From: Streptomyces sp. NBC_00510
Lineage (GTDB): Bacteria > Actinomycetota > Actinomycetes > Streptomycetales > Streptomycetaceae
Direction: 5' to 3'
NCBI GenBank assembly: GCA_036013505.1
Contig: CP107851.1
Span: forward strand, 6,656,501-6,720,500
DNA: 64,000 bases
This document shows positions 16,222 through 25,192 of this stretch, piece after piece. Every line of letters begins with the position of its first letter. Position 1 is the first letter of the stretch. Below the pieces are notes generated by a model. It searched no databases and had not been told where the DNA came from. It worked only from the letters and a program-made list of their open reading frames with translations. The translations under genes were made by a program, and so were the position numbers.

Positions 16222-18339
16222 TCAGACGCGGCCGGCGGTGCCGCTGCCGACGGTCGGCGCACCGACCTCGCCGGTGCGCCGCAGTTTGTGCCAGCCCAGC
16301 CGGCTGCCGTTGACGGCCGTCACGCAGGACTGCAGCAGCACCAGGTACATCAACTGCCGGTACAGCACCTGCTGGAGGGGCAGCGGCCACAGGTCCCGCA
16401 GCGGTTCGCCGTCCAGCCGGAAGGCGTACGCCGCGCACGCGGCCTGCACAGCGAGCACGCCCGCCCACGCGAGCGCGGTGCGAAACGGGTCCATGAAGAC
16501 CAGCCCGTAGATCGCGAACACGTCGATGAGCGGGGCCAGCAGCGGCGCGAGCACCTGGAAGAGGACGACGAGCGGCAGCCCGACCCGGCCGAAGCGGCCG
16601 GAGTGCCCGCGGTCCAGCACGGCGCCGCGGTGCTTCCACATCGCCTGCATGGTGCCGTAGCTCCAGCGGTAGCGCTGCTTCCACAACTGCCGGACCGAGG
16701 AGGGCGCCTCGGTCCAGGCGCGGGCGCGCTCGGCGTACACCACGTGCCAGCCGGCCCGGTGCAGCGCCATCGTGACGTCCGTGTCCTCGGCGAGGGTCTC
16801 GTCGCTCATGCCGCCGACGTCGCGGAGCGCGTCCCGCCGGAAGGCGCCGCACGCGCCGGGGATGGTGGGCATGCAGCGCAACAGGTCGTACATGCGCCGG
16901 TCGAGGTTGAAGCCCATCACGTACTCGATGTGCTGCCAGCGCCCGATCATCCGGGTGCGGTTGCCGACCTTGGCGTTGCCCGCGACCGCGCCGACCCGCG
17001 GGTCGCCGAAGGGCTGCACCAGTTCGCGGACGGTGGCCGGCTCGAAGACCGTGTCGCCGTCCATCATCACGATCAGGTCGTGCCGGGCGTGCGCCACACC
17101 GTTGTTGAGCGCCGCGGGCTTGCCGCTGTTGGGCTGCCGCACGAGGGTGACGCCGGGCAGGTCCAGGGCCTCGACGATGTCGGCGGTGCCGTCGGTCGAG
17201 CCGTCGTCCACGACCACGATCTCCACGGGATGGTCGCTCGTGGCGAGGGAGTTCACCGTGTGGGTGATGCACTCCTTCTCGTTGTACGCGGGGACGATGA
17301 CGCTCACCGGTTCGGTGACCGCCGGCCCCCAGCCGAAGTCGGGCGCCCGGCGCTGCCGCGCGTGCCGGCGCGCCAGCACCAGCATCGCGGCGAACCGGGC
17401 CAGCACCAGCAGGCCCACCCCGGCGAGGAGGACGGCGAGCGCCGGGACCGCGGCCTCGGAGACCTCCACCGCGGCGACGAAGACCCGTCCCTTCCACAGC
17501 TCCGAGCCGGTGACCTTGTCGTTGGTGGACGTGGCGCCGACCGCCTCGCCCACCGTGGCGAAGCGGTAGCCGCGCTCCTTGAGCAGCGGGATCAGCCGGT
17601 CCAGCGCCGCCACGGTCTGCGAGCGGTCGCCGCCGGCGTCGTGCATGAGCACGATCGCGCCCTCGCCCGGCTTCGCCGGCACGGAGGCGTCGACGATCGC
17701 CTGCACGCCGGGCCGTCGCCAGTCCTCGGCGTCGCGGTCGATGAAGGCGGCCACGTAGCCCTGCTTGCCGACCCGCTGGACGACCGGCCAGGACAGGTCG
17801 TCCAGCGCGTCGGCGGTCGAGGAGTACGGCGGGCGGAAGAGGGAGGCGTGGATGCCGGCGGCCCCCGCGAGCGCCAGCTGGGTCTGGGACAGCTCCCGGT
17901 CGATCCGCCCCGGCGACTGGTACACCAGGTCGGGGTGGGAGAAGGTGTGCACGCCGATCTCGTGGCCCTCGGCGACCATCCGCCGGATGAGCGCGGGGTG
18001 CCGGGCGGCCATGCCGCCGGTCACGAAGAAGGTGGCGCGCACGTGTTGCCGCTCGAGCACGTCCAGCACCTCCGGCGTCCAGACCGGATCGGGTCCGTCG
18101 TCGAAGGTGAGGGCGATGGTGCGGTCCGGGGTGCGGTACGAGCGGGGCCTGTCACCGGTGGTGTCGACGACCGGGCCGCCCTCCAGCACCGCCTCCGGCA
18201 CCTTGTCCGCCGAGACCGGCGGGTGGACCCGGTGGTCGGCCTCGAAGTCGCCGCGTACGTAGCCGCCGAGCAGCAGGACGCACACGAGCACCACGAGGGC
18301 GAGCAGGGGTATGACGAGGCGGGGGCGCAGGGCGGTCAC
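16222..18339 (-). CDS. Bifunctional polysaccharide deacetylase / GT2 glycosyltransferase
   Basis: 705 residues from GTG 18339 (overlapping the upstream TGA as GTGA). The order is an N-terminal membrane helix (8-27), then an extracellular NodB deacetylase with TFDDGPD (78-84), HTFSHPD (131-137), RPPY (169-172) and LMHDAGG (231-237). A second helix (298-323) leads to a cytoplasmic processive GT2 domain with VSVIVPAYNE (345-354), DDGSTDG, MMDGDTV (426-432), EDTDV and QRYRW (555-559), and C-terminal helices complete the channel. The layout suits synthesis and export of a beta-linked N-acetylhexosamine polymer and its partial deacetylation. The fusion is like MatB of S. coelicolor/S. lividans mycelial aggregation; substrate is not shown. 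Confidence 0.9.
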   Translation of the reverse strand: MTALRPRLVIPLLALVVLVCVLLLGGYVRGDFEADHRVHPPVSADKVPEAVLEGGPVVDTTGDRPRSYRTPDRTIALTFDDGPDPVWTPEVLDVLERQHVRATFFVTGGMAARHPALIRRMVAEGHEIGVHTFSHPDLVYQSPGRIDRELSQTQLALAGAAGIHASLFRPPYSSTADALDDLSWPVVQRVGKQGYVAAFIDRDAEDWRRPGVQAIVDASVPAKPGEGAIVLMHDAGGDRSQTVAALDRLIPLLKERGYRFATVGEAVGATSTNDKVTGSELWKGRVFVAAVEVSEAAVPALAVLLAGVGLLVLARFAAMLVLARRHARQRRAPDFGWGPAVTEPVSVIVPAYNEKECITHTVNSLATSDHPVEIVVVDDGSTDGTADIVEALDLPGVTLVRQPNSGKPAALNNGVAHARHDLIVMMDGDTVFEPATVRELVQPFGDPRVGAVAGNAKVGNRTRMIGRWQHIEYVMGFNLDRRMYDLLRCMPTIPGACGAFRRDALRDVGGMSDETLAEDTDVTMALHRAGWHVVYAERARAWTEAPSSVRQLWKQRYRWSYGTMQAMWKHRGAVLDRGHSGRFGRVGLPLVVLFQVLAPLLAPLIDVFAIYGLVFMDPFRTALAWAGVLAVQAACAAYAFRLDGEPLRDLWPLPLQQVLYRQLMYLVLLQSCVTAVNGSRLGWHKLRRTGEVGAPTVGSGTAGRV

Positions 18340-18989
18340 TGGCCGCCCTGCGGCTGCTGGTCGACGGGGCCGTCGGAGGCGCCCGGGGCGGGGGAGGTGG
18401 AACCGCTGGGCTGCCCCGACGGGGAGCCGGACGGCGCCGGTTCGGACGCCGTCGCTCCGGTGGTCGGGGTCGCTCCGGTGGTCGGGCTGCCCGCGGTCGC
18501 CCGCGGGGTGGCGGGGGCGCCGCCGCCCTTGGCCGGGCGCTTGGTCGGGGAGGCGCTGGGGCTGGGGGAGGACGGGGAGCCGGCCGTCCCGGACGGGGAC
18601 GGCGCGGCCGCCGCCCCCGCCCGGAGGAAGCCCGCCGTCACCGGGGGTGCTGCGGCCTGGTCGGCCGGTACGTCGAGTTCTCCCGTCCCCGAGGAGCCCG
18701 CGTCGTCCGGCGCTGTGCTCGGCACCCCCGGCAGCGGCAGCAGCGTCTTCGGCGCGATCGGCGTCGCGCCGGAGAGGCTGAGTGCCAGCGCCGCCGTGTA
18801 GACGGAGCATGCCGCGCCGACCAGCCAGCCGGCCCTGCGTACTGCACGGGCCCGTCTCCCGCTGGAATCGACGAACACGGGGCCGGGCAGCGCTATCAGC
18901 TCGGTCTCCGGCTCGAGGGGCCCGGCCTCGGACCCGACATCGTCTGCGGGCGTTTCTGACCATACGTCGCGGTGGTGCTTGGAGAGCAT
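18336..18989 (-). CDS. Single-pass membrane protein with Pro/Ser/Thr-rich outer region
   Basis: 217 residues from ATG 18989. A 50-residue acidic N-terminus is followed by basic SSGRRARAVRRAGW. One transmembrane helix (about 54-73, WLVGAACSVYTAALALSLSG) comes next, and then a 140-residue tail of Pro, Ser, Thr, Ala and Gly ending QQPQGGQ. The tail is expected outside the membrane and unstructured. It is first gene of the exopolysaccharide operon, and its stop overlaps the start of the fusion enzyme. A role as scaffold or accessory subunit is inferred from position only. No clear Shine-Dalgarno sequence precedes the ATG. Confidence 0.7.
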   Translation of the reverse strand: MLSKHHRDVWSETPADDVGSEAGPLEPETELIALPGPVFVDSSGRRARAVRRAGWLVGAACSVYTAALALSLSGATPIAPKTLLPLPGVPSTAPDDAGSSGTGELDVPADQAAAPPVTAGFLRAGAAAAPSPSGTAGSPSSPSPSASPTKRPAKGGGAPATPRATAGSPTTGATPTTGATASEPAPSGSPSGQPSGSTSPAPGASDGPVDQQPQGGQ

Positions 18990-19102
18990 GCCGCAACGTA
19001 ACGCGACGCAAGCAGTCCTATGGGACGTATTTCGGACTTGACCATTTCCGTGGGTGAAGTGGTCGAATTCGGCCGCGGGTGGCTGTGGCCCCCGCTGCGG
19101 CG

Positions 19103-19879
19103 TCAGCCGCGGCCGATGTACGGCATCGTCGTCGCCATCACCGTCGCGAACTGCACGTTCGACTCCAGCGGCAGCGCGGCCATGTGCGCGACGGTGCGGG
19201 CCACGTCGGCGACGTCCATCCGGGGCTCGGTCATCAACCGCCCGTCCGCCTGCAGGGTCCCGGCCGCCATCCGCTCCGTCATCTCCGTGGCCGCGTTGCC
19301 GATGTCGATCTGGCCGCAGGCGACCCGGTACGGACGGCCGTCCAGCGACAGGGACTTCGTCAGCCCGGTGACGGCGTGCTTGGTCGCCGTGTACGCCACG
19401 CTCAGCGGCCGCGGCGCGTGCGCGGAGATCGACCCGTTGTTGATGATCCGGCCGCCCTGCGGCCGCTGCGCGCGCATCGTCCGGAAGGCGGCCTGCGCGC
19501 ACAGGAACGCGCCGGTGAGGTTGACGTCGACGACGGCACGCCACTGCTCGTACGTCAGCTCGTCCACCGGCACGGCGGGCGCCCCCATGCCCGCGTTGTT
19601 GAACAGCAGGTCGACCCGGCCGAAGCGGGCGCCCACGGCGGCGAACAGCGCGTCCACCGCCTCCGGGCGGGTGACGTCCGTCGGGATGACCGCCACCGCC
19701 GCGTCCGGTAGCCCGTCGGCGGTCCCGCGCAGCGCCTCCTCGCGCCGGCCGGCCAGGGCCACGGCCCAGCCCGAGGCCGCCAGTTCGCGTGCCACCGCCC
19801 GTCCGATGCCCGACCCGGCCCCGGTGACCACCGCGACCCGGTGCGCGGCGCCCGTTCCATTTCCCGCGATCTCAGTCAT
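19103..19879 (-). CDS. Short-chain dehydrogenase/reductase
   Basis: 258 residues from ATG 19879. Classical SDR features are the cofactor motif [12 protein letters not shown] near the N-terminus, the NNAG motif in LLFNNAGMG, a catalytic Ser in NGSISAHAP, and the YxxxK motif in [10 protein letters not shown]. The acidic TDVT stretch follows the second strand. The substrate cannot be told from sequence. A start at 19915 is also open but would overlap the divergent gene. The two start codons are only 34 bp apart, and a TACCCT element for this gene (complement of 19888-19893) overlaps the opposite promoter. Confidence 0.88.
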   Translation of the reverse strand: MTEIAGNGTGAAHRVAVVTGAGSGIGRAVARELAASGWAVALAGRREEALRGTADGLPDAAVAVIPTDVTRPEAVDALFAAVGARFGRVDLLFNNAGMGAPAVPVDELTYEQWRAVVDVNLTGAFLCAQAAFRTMRAQRPQGGRIINNGSISAHAPRPLSVAYTATKHAVTGLTKSLSLDGRPYRVACGQIDIGNAATEMTERMAAGTLQADGRLMTEPRMDVADVARTVAHMAALPLESNVQFATVMATTMPYIGRG

Positions 19880-19901
19880 GGCTCCGCAGGGTATGCGGTG
19901 C

Positions 19902-19907
19902 CACGAT
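19902..19907 (+). promoter_or_regulatory. Candidate -10 element of the pterin dehydratase gene
   Basis: CACGAT starts 12 nt before ATG 19914, predicting a leaderless mRNA. It lies in a 34-bp divergent spacer shared with the SDR gene. Confidence 0.45.
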
Positions 19908-19913
19908 GAAACC

Positions 19914-20228
19914 ATGTCACCCTACGCCGAGCCCCTGTCGCACAAGGAGATCGAGGACCGCCTCGCCGAGCTGCCCGGCTGGTCCCTCTCCGAGGACGGC
20001 GCGAGCCTGCTGCGCACGTACCGGCTGCCGCACATCCCGGCGGCGGTCTTCGTGATGCACATCGCGCAGATCCAGGACGAGCTGAACCACCACAGCGACC
20101 TGACGCTGGGTTACCAGTCGGTCGCCGTCTCCATCACCACGCACGCGGCGGGCGGCCGGCTCACGGAACGGGACTTCGGTCTGGCGCAACGCGTCGAGGC
20201 CATCGCCCCGGCCCACGGGGCCGCGTAG
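19914..20228 (+). CDS. 4a-hydroxytetrahydrobiopterin dehydratase (PCD/DCoH family)
   Basis: 104 residues, full length for the family. The signature [20 protein letters not shown] (56-75) holds the HH pair used in dehydration of the 4a-carbinolamine, and [17 protein letters not shown] is the usual N-terminal hairpin. The enzyme recycles pterin cofactor for aromatic amino acid hydroxylases; a moonlighting role in molybdopterin metabolism is also discussed for bacterial members. No hydroxylase gene is nearby. The start fits a leaderless promoter. Confidence 0.92.
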   Translation: MSPYAEPLSHKEIEDRLAELPGWSLSEDGASLLRTYRLPHIPAAVFVMHIAQIQDELNHHSDLTLGYQSVAVSITTHAAGGRLTERDFGLAQRVEAIAPAHGAA

Positions 20229-20241
20229 CGGCGGGTTCGTG

Positions 20242-20655
20242 TGTGGGGGTGCGGGTGCGGGCGCCTCGCGGGGTGCGTGCCGGTGGGTGGTGTCTCCCCG
20301 CCCGCACACCCCTTCCCGGCGCGAGGTGGGGCGGTCGCGGTGCGCGGGCTCGGGTCCGGGTGCGGCGGGGAGGCCGTAACCTCCCGGCGCTCGTGTCCTG
20401 CCCGCGGTGACCCTCTGGGTGACGGGCCGTCACACCGACGGCGGGGGTGGGGGTGCGGCTGCGGGCGCCTCGCGGGGTGCGTGCGGGTGGGTGGTGTCTC
20501 CCCGCCCGCCCACCCCTTCCCGGCGCGAGCTGGGACCGTCGCGGTGCGCGGGCTCGGGTCCGGGTGCGGCGGGGAGGCCGTAACCTCCCGGCGCTCGCGC
20601 CCTGCCCGCGGCGCCCCCACTGCGTGACGGGCCGTCACGCGGACGGCAGGGGTGG
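20242..20655 (+). repeat. Tandem duplication of a 205-bp non-coding unit
   Basis: This occupies most of the 694-bp gap between the pterin dehydratase and phoD. Two copies (about 20242-20446 and 20447-20651) align with a constant offset of 205 bp and few mismatches. Shared landmarks are CGCCTCGCGGGGTGCGTG at 20261 and 20466, GGGAGGCCGTAACCTCCC near 20368 and 20573, and the palindrome GTGACGGGCCGTCAC at 20419-20433 and 20624-20638. Neither copy codes for a credible protein. The remaining 20656-20922 shows no clear feature other than the ribosome binding site for phoD. Confidence 0.88.
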
Positions 20656-20922
20656 GTGACCTGTGGCGCCCTGTGTCCCCGGTCGGGGTGATCTTGCGGT
20701 GCCGCCGGGGCAGGGGTCGCCCCGGCTCGCGTGGTGCGCGCGGGTTCCCGGACGGGGGGCTTCGCGTCGCGGGGGTGAGATGTCCCGGTTAGGGTGGCCG
20801 TTCCGGGTCGCGGAGCTGACGCGGCGTCAACAACGAGGCAGGGGCACCGCGGGCCGAACGGGGGGTTCCGGCAGCCCGTGTGCGCGACCGGAGCCACGCA
20901 ACCCACCGCCAGGGAGGGACAC

Positions 20923-22566
20923 GTGACGCACCCGCGGGCCCGCGGCCGCCATGACCGCACGCTGCGCGCCGCGGCGGCGCTGCTCGACCGCCGCCGCTTC
21001 CTGACCGTCACGGGGGCCGCCGTGGCCCTCGCGTTCAGCACGAACCTGCCCGTCGCCGGTGCCGCCCAGGCGGCCGAGGCGCCGCCCGGGGCACTGGCCG
21101 AGGACCCGTTCACGCTGGGTGTCGCGTCGGGCGACCCCACGCCCTGGGGCGTGGTGCTGTGGACCCGGCTCGCGCCGCGCCCGTACGAGCCGGCGCCGGG
21201 GGACGGACTGCCCGAGGCCCGCGTGCCCGTCCGGTGGGAGATCGCGCGGGACGACCGGTTCGTGCGGGTCGTCCGCCGCGGTACCGCGCTGGCGCACCCG
21301 GAGTTCGGCCACACCGTGCACGTCGACGTCCAGGGCCTCCAGCCGGACCGGGTGTACTACTACCGCTTCCGCGCGGGCCCCTGGATCAGCCCCCCTGGCC
21401 GTACCCGCACCGCCCCCGCGCCGGGCGCCCTCCCGTACGAGATGCGGCTGGCCGCGGTGAGCTGCCAGGCGTACCACGACGGGTACTTCACCGCGCTCGG
21501 TCACCTCGCGAACGAGGACGTCGACGCCGTCTTCCACTTGGGCGACTACCTCTACGAGTACGCCGTCAGCGCCACCGGCGGCGCCCGCGCCCTCACCGAC
21601 CGCACCCTGCCGGAGTGGTTCGCCAAGGAGACGGTGACGCTGGAGGACTACCGCCTGCGGTACGCCCTCTACAAGTCCGACCCCGACCTGCAGGCCGCGC
21701 ACGCCGCCTTCCCCTGGTTCGTGACCTGGGACGACCACGAGACCGAGAACAACTACGCGGGCGGCAGCGGCGAGAACGACGGCCCCGCCGACGCGTTCCT
21801 GGTCCGCCGCGCCGCCGCCTACCGGGCCTACTGGGAGAACCAGCCGCTGCGCCTCCCGCAGTTCCCCTGGGGCCCGGACATGACGCTCTACCGCCGCTTC
21901 CACTACGGACGGCTCGCGCAGTTCGACATCCTCGACACCCGCCAGTACCGCACCGACCAGGCGTACCGGGGCCGCTGGCACGACCCCGGGCCGGAGTCGC
22001 AGGACCCGGCGCGCACGATGACCGGGGCGACCCAGGAGCGCTGGCTGCTGGACGGCTTCGCCCGCTCGCACGCCATCTGGAACGTGATCCCGCAGCAGGT
22101 GGTTTTCTCCCGACGGAAGAACGCCGCCGCCGCCTCCCCGCTCAGCATGGACGCCTGGGACGGCTACCCGGCCTCCCGGGACCGCGTGCTGGCCGGGGCG
22201 GGCGCCGCCGGCATCGAGAACCTGCTGGTGCTCACCGGCGACGTGCACGTCCACTACGCGATGGACATCAAGGCCGACTGGGACGACCCCACCTCGCGCA
22301 CCGTCGGCACGGAGCTGGTCACCAGCTCGATCAGCAGCGGCCGCAACGGGTCCCCGCGCCCGTCCAACTGGTCGTCGCTCCTGGTCGCCAACCCGCACCT
22401 GCGGTTCTACGACGGGCGCCGCGGCTACGTGACCGTGCGGCTGGACGCCGAGGAGGCGCGGGCCGACTTCAAGACCGTCGACTCCGTGACCACCCCGGGC
22501 GCCGACCTGACCACCGCCGCGTCCTTCGTGACCGAGGCCGGGGACCCCGGTCTGCGGGAGACCTGA
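20923..22566 (+). CDS. phoD: PhoD-family alkaline phosphatase/phosphodiesterase, Tat-exported
   Basis: 547 residues from GTG 20923, preceded by AGGGAGGG. A twin-arginine signal (DRRRFLTVTG, then a hydrophobic stretch ending AGAAQAAEA) directs folded export. The PhoD N-domain FTLGVASGDPTPWGVVLWTRL is followed by the metallophosphatase motifs VFHLGDYLYEY, FVTWDDHETENNYAG, FDILDTRQYRTDQ, NVIPQQVVFS and LVLTGDVHVHYAMD. These bind Fe and Ca in characterised PhoD. The role is phosphate scavenging from phosphodiesters outside the cell. No obvious PHO box (GTTCACC repeats) is seen upstream. The stop is 5 bp from the convergent oxidoreductase gene. Confidence 0.93.
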   Translation: MTHPRARGRHDRTLRAAAALLDRRRFLTVTGAAVALAFSTNLPVAGAAQAAEAPPGALAEDPFTLGVASGDPTPWGVVLWTRLAPRPYEPAPGDGLPEARVPVRWEIARDDRFVRVVRRGTALAHPEFGHTVHVDVQGLQPDRVYYYRFRAGPWISPPGRTRTAPAPGALPYEMRLAAVSCQAYHDGYFTALGHLANEDVDAVFHLGDYLYEYAVSATGGARALTDRTLPEWFAKETVTLEDYRLRYALYKSDPDLQAAHAAFPWFVTWDDHETENNYAGGSGENDGPADAFLVRRAAAYRAYWENQPLRLPQFPWGPDMTLYRRFHYGRLAQFDILDTRQYRTDQAYRGRWHDPGPESQDPARTMTGATQERWLLDGFARSHAIWNVIPQQVVFSRRKNAAAASPLSMDAWDGYPASRDRVLAGAGAAGIENLLVLTGDVHVHYAMDIKADWDDPTSRTVGTELVTSSISSGRNGSPRPSNWSSLLVANPHLRFYDGRRGYVTVRLDAEEARADFKTVDSVTTPGADLTTAASFVTEAGDPGLRET

Positions 22567-22571
22567 CGGGC

Positions 22572-23582
22572 TCAGTCCTCACCGGGGTAGCGGACGCCGA
22601 TGCGGTCCCGGACCGTGTCGAGCGTCCGCATGACGGCGAGGCTGCCCTCCAGCGGGACGAGCGGGGACTCACGCTCGCCCGCGCGCAGGCAGCGCATGAC
22701 CTCGGCCGCCTCGTGCTGCAGCCCGCGCAGTCCGTCGTCCGGGGCGCCGAACTCCTCCGGCTCGCGGCCCTCGCGGTGCAGCACGAAGCGGTCCGGGTGG
22801 AAGAAGCCGGGGGGAACCTCGATCCGTCCCGCGGAGCCGGTGACCACCGCGGTCTGGGCGGTGTCGGCGGTGAGGGAGCAGCTGAGCACCGCCATGGCGC
22901 CGTTGTCGTACCCGAGCAGCATGCCGGTGTTGTCGTCCACGCCGTGCTCGGTCAGGTGGGCCCAGGCCTGGACCTCGTCGGGCTCACCGAGCAGCAGGTG
23001 GGCGAAGGACACCGGGTAGACACCGAGGTCCAGCAGGGCGCCGCCGCCCAGGGCCGGGTCGAGCAGCCGGTGGCCGGGCTCGAAGGGGCCGGCGAGGCCG
23101 AAGTCCGCGTGCACGCTGCGGACCTCGCCGACCGCCCCGTCCGCGACCAGCTGGGTCAGCCGCCGCACCACGGGGTTGCAGTAGGTCCACATCGCCTCCA
23201 TCAGGAAGAGCCCGCGAGCCTTGGCGAGGTCGGCCAGCTCGCGCGCCTCGACCGCGTTGACGGTGAACGGCTTCTCGCACAGCACCGACCGTCCGGCCCG
23301 CAGGCAGAGCCCGGCCGCGACGCGGTGCGCCGAGTGCGGGGTGGCGACGTACACCACGTCGATGCCGTCGTCGTCGGCGAGTTCGGTCCAGCTGCCGTAC
23401 GCGCGCGGGATGCCGAAGCGGTCCGCGAAGGCGCACGCGGAGGCGAGGCTGCGCGAGCCGACCGCGACGATCTCCGCGTCGTCCTTCATCTCCCTCAGGT
23501 CCTCGGCGAAGGAAGCTGCGATGCCGCCGGTGGCCAGGATGCCCCAGCGCACTTTCCTACCGGAACCGACCGATTCCGTCAT
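22572..23582 (-). CDS. Gfo/Idh/MocA-family oxidoreductase
   Basis: 336 residues from ATG 23582. The N-terminal Rossmann domain has VRWGILATGGIAASFAEDL, VVYVATPHSAH and the family lysine in VLCEKPFTVN. The C-terminal alpha/beta domain contains GGGALLDLGVYPVSFAHLLLG with a probable catalytic-site Asp. Such enzymes oxidise or reduce sugars, inositols or related alcohols with NAD(P). The nearest neighbours do not reveal the substrate. It is divergent from a drug-exporter gene with an 81-bp spacer and convergent with phoD. Confidence 0.9.
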   Translation of the reverse strand: MTESVGSGRKVRWGILATGGIAASFAEDLREMKDDAEIVAVGSRSLASACAFADRFGIPRAYGSWTELADDDGIDVVYVATPHSAHRVAAGLCLRAGRSVLCEKPFTVNAVEARELADLAKARGLFLMEAMWTYCNPVVRRLTQLVADGAVGEVRSVHADFGLAGPFEPGHRLLDPALGGGALLDLGVYPVSFAHLLLGEPDEVQAWAHLTEHGVDDNTGMLLGYDNGAMAVLSCSLTADTAQTAVVTGSAGRIEVPPGFFHPDRFVLHREGREPEEFGAPDDGLRGLQHEAAEVMRCLRAGERESPLVPLEGSLAVMRTLDTVRDRIGVRYPGED

Positions 23583-23663
23583 GAATCTGCCCCCACCTGG
23601 CCTCGACCACCTCGTGATTGCTGAGAGCATAGAGAACGATTCACACACCACGGAGAGAGACCC

Positions 23664-24956
23664 ATGCCGGAAGCCGGCGCGACCCCGCCCGACCAGATAT
23701 CCACACCGGGGCCGTCCACCCCGGTACGACGCGCCGGAGACATCCCAGGAGCTCGCACCAGCCTGATGGTGACGTTCCTGCTCGGCGCGCTCAGCGCGCT
23801 CCCCGCGCTCTCCATGGACATGTACCTGCCGGCCCTGCCGCAGGTCACCGAGGACCTGCGCAGTCCGGCGGTCACGGTGCAGCTCACGCTCACCGCGTGC
23901 CTGCTCGGCCTCGCCCTCGGTCAGATGGTCGTCGGCCCCATGAGCGACCGCTGGGGCCGCCGCCGCCCGCTGCTGGCCGGAATGGCGCTCTACGTCATCG
24001 CCACCGCCGTCTGCGCCTTCGCGCCCACCACGGAACTGCTGATCGGCTTCCGGCTGCTGCAGGGCCTCACCGGCGCGGCCGGCATCGTGATCGCCCGCGC
24101 GATCGTCCGCGACCTGTACGACGGTGTCGCGATGGCGCGCTTCTTCTCCACCCTGATGCTGATCTCCGGGGTCGCGCCGATCGTCGCGCCGCTCATCGGC
24201 GGGCAGGTGCTGCGTATCACCGACTGGCGCGGGGTCTTCGTCGTGCTGACCGTGGTGGGCGTGCTGCTCACCCTCGTGGTGTGGCGCTGCCTGCCCGAGA
24301 CACTGCGCCCCGCGGACCGGCATGGCGGCGGGTTCGGCGCCACGCTGGGGGCGATGCGCGGGCTGCTGGCCGACCGCGCCTTCACCGGTTACATGCTCAC
24401 CGGCGGCTTCACCTTCGCCGCGCTGTTCGCCTACGTCTCGGCGTCCTCGTTCGTCGTCCAGGAGATCTACGGGGCATCGCCGCAGACCTACAGCCTGCTC
24501 TTCGGCCTCAACTCCGTCGGCCTGGTGGCGCTGGGCCAGGTCAACGGCAAGATCCTGGTCGGGCGGGTCAGCATGGACAAGGTGACCGGGGTGGGGCTGG
24601 CGGTGATCACCGTGGCCGCGGCCGTGCTGCTGGCGCTGACCGCGGGGTGGCTCGGGCCGGTGGGGCTGGTGCCGGTGGCCGCGGGGCTCTTCGTGCTGAT
24701 GGCGGCGATGAGCCTGGTCCTGCCCAACACCAACGCGCTCGCGCTGATGCGCACCCGGCACGCCGCAGGCTCGGCCTCCGCGCTGCTCGGCACGACCTCC
24801 TTCCTGGTGGGCGCCGTCGCCTCGCCGCTCGTCGGGATCGCGGGCGAGCACACGGCGGTGCCGATGGCCCTGGTGCAGCTGGGCAGCGTCCTGGCGGCCT
24901 GGGTCTGCTTCGCCGGGCTGTGCCGACCGTGGCGGCGTACTGTTGATGCACGGTGA
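23664..24956 (+). CDS. Bcr/CflA-family MFS multidrug exporter
   Basis: 430 residues with twelve predicted transmembrane helices. The first helix has the Bcr/CflA signature LPALSMDMYLPALPQVTEDL. Motif A of drug:H+ antiporters reads GPMSDRWGRRRPLL, and motif C-like Gly/Pro residues lie in helix 5 (LMLISGVAPIVAPLIGGQVL). The family exports bicyclomycin, chloramphenicol, sulfonamides or cysteine-pathway compounds by proton antiport. The actual substrate is unknown. The hydrophilic N-terminus of about 32 residues is longer than usual. GGAGAGAG precedes the ATG. Confidence 0.9.
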   Translation: MPEAGATPPDQISTPGPSTPVRRAGDIPGARTSLMVTFLLGALSALPALSMDMYLPALPQVTEDLRSPAVTVQLTLTACLLGLALGQMVVGPMSDRWGRRRPLLAGMALYVIATAVCAFAPTTELLIGFRLLQGLTGAAGIVIARAIVRDLYDGVAMARFFSTLMLISGVAPIVAPLIGGQVLRITDWRGVFVVLTVVGVLLTLVVWRCLPETLRPADRHGGGFGATLGAMRGLLADRAFTGYMLTGGFTFAALFAYVSASSFVVQEIYGASPQTYSLLFGLNSVGLVALGQVNGKILVGRVSMDKVTGVGLAVITVAAAVLLALTAGWLGPVGLVPVAAGLFVLMAAMSLVLPNTNALALMRTRHAAGSASALLGTTSFLVGAVASPLVGIAGEHTAVPMALVQLGSVLAAWVCFAGLCRPWRRTVDAR

Positions 24957-24994
24957 TACGTCCCGTCATTGCCGCGCCGAGTCAGGAGGCAGCG

Positions 24995-25192
24995 ATGTCC
25001 GAGCCGATCGACGAGAGCAGGTGGGCCTGGAAGACCGCGGACAGTTGTCTGCACACCGGGTCCGAACACATGATCGATCCGGAGGACCTGGTCATGGCCT
25101 CCGGCCGTGAGCCGACGCCGGCCCTCATCGAGAAGGCCCGCAAGTTGCTGGAGGAGCATGGCCCCGCAGCTGTCGAGAGGTACCTCCCGTGA
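24995..25192 (+). CDS. Small conserved-type hypothetical protein
   Basis: 65 residues from ATG 24995, well placed 6 nt after AGGAGG (24984-24989). The sequence is acidic and soluble: MSEPIDESRWAWKTADSCL, then a middle with HMIDPEDLVMASGREPT and the helical end KARKLLEEHGPAAVERYLP. No known domain recognised. Its last 35 bases overlap the following serine hydrolase gene, so the two are probably co-translated. Confidence 0.75.
   Translation: MSEPIDESRWAWKTADSCLHTGSEHMIDPEDLVMASGREPTPALIEKARKLLEEHGPAAVERYLP

Noticed and set aside
20656-20922. PHO box upstream of phoD
   Set aside because: No pair of GTTCACC-like direct repeats was found, although PhoD genes are often PhoP-controlled.
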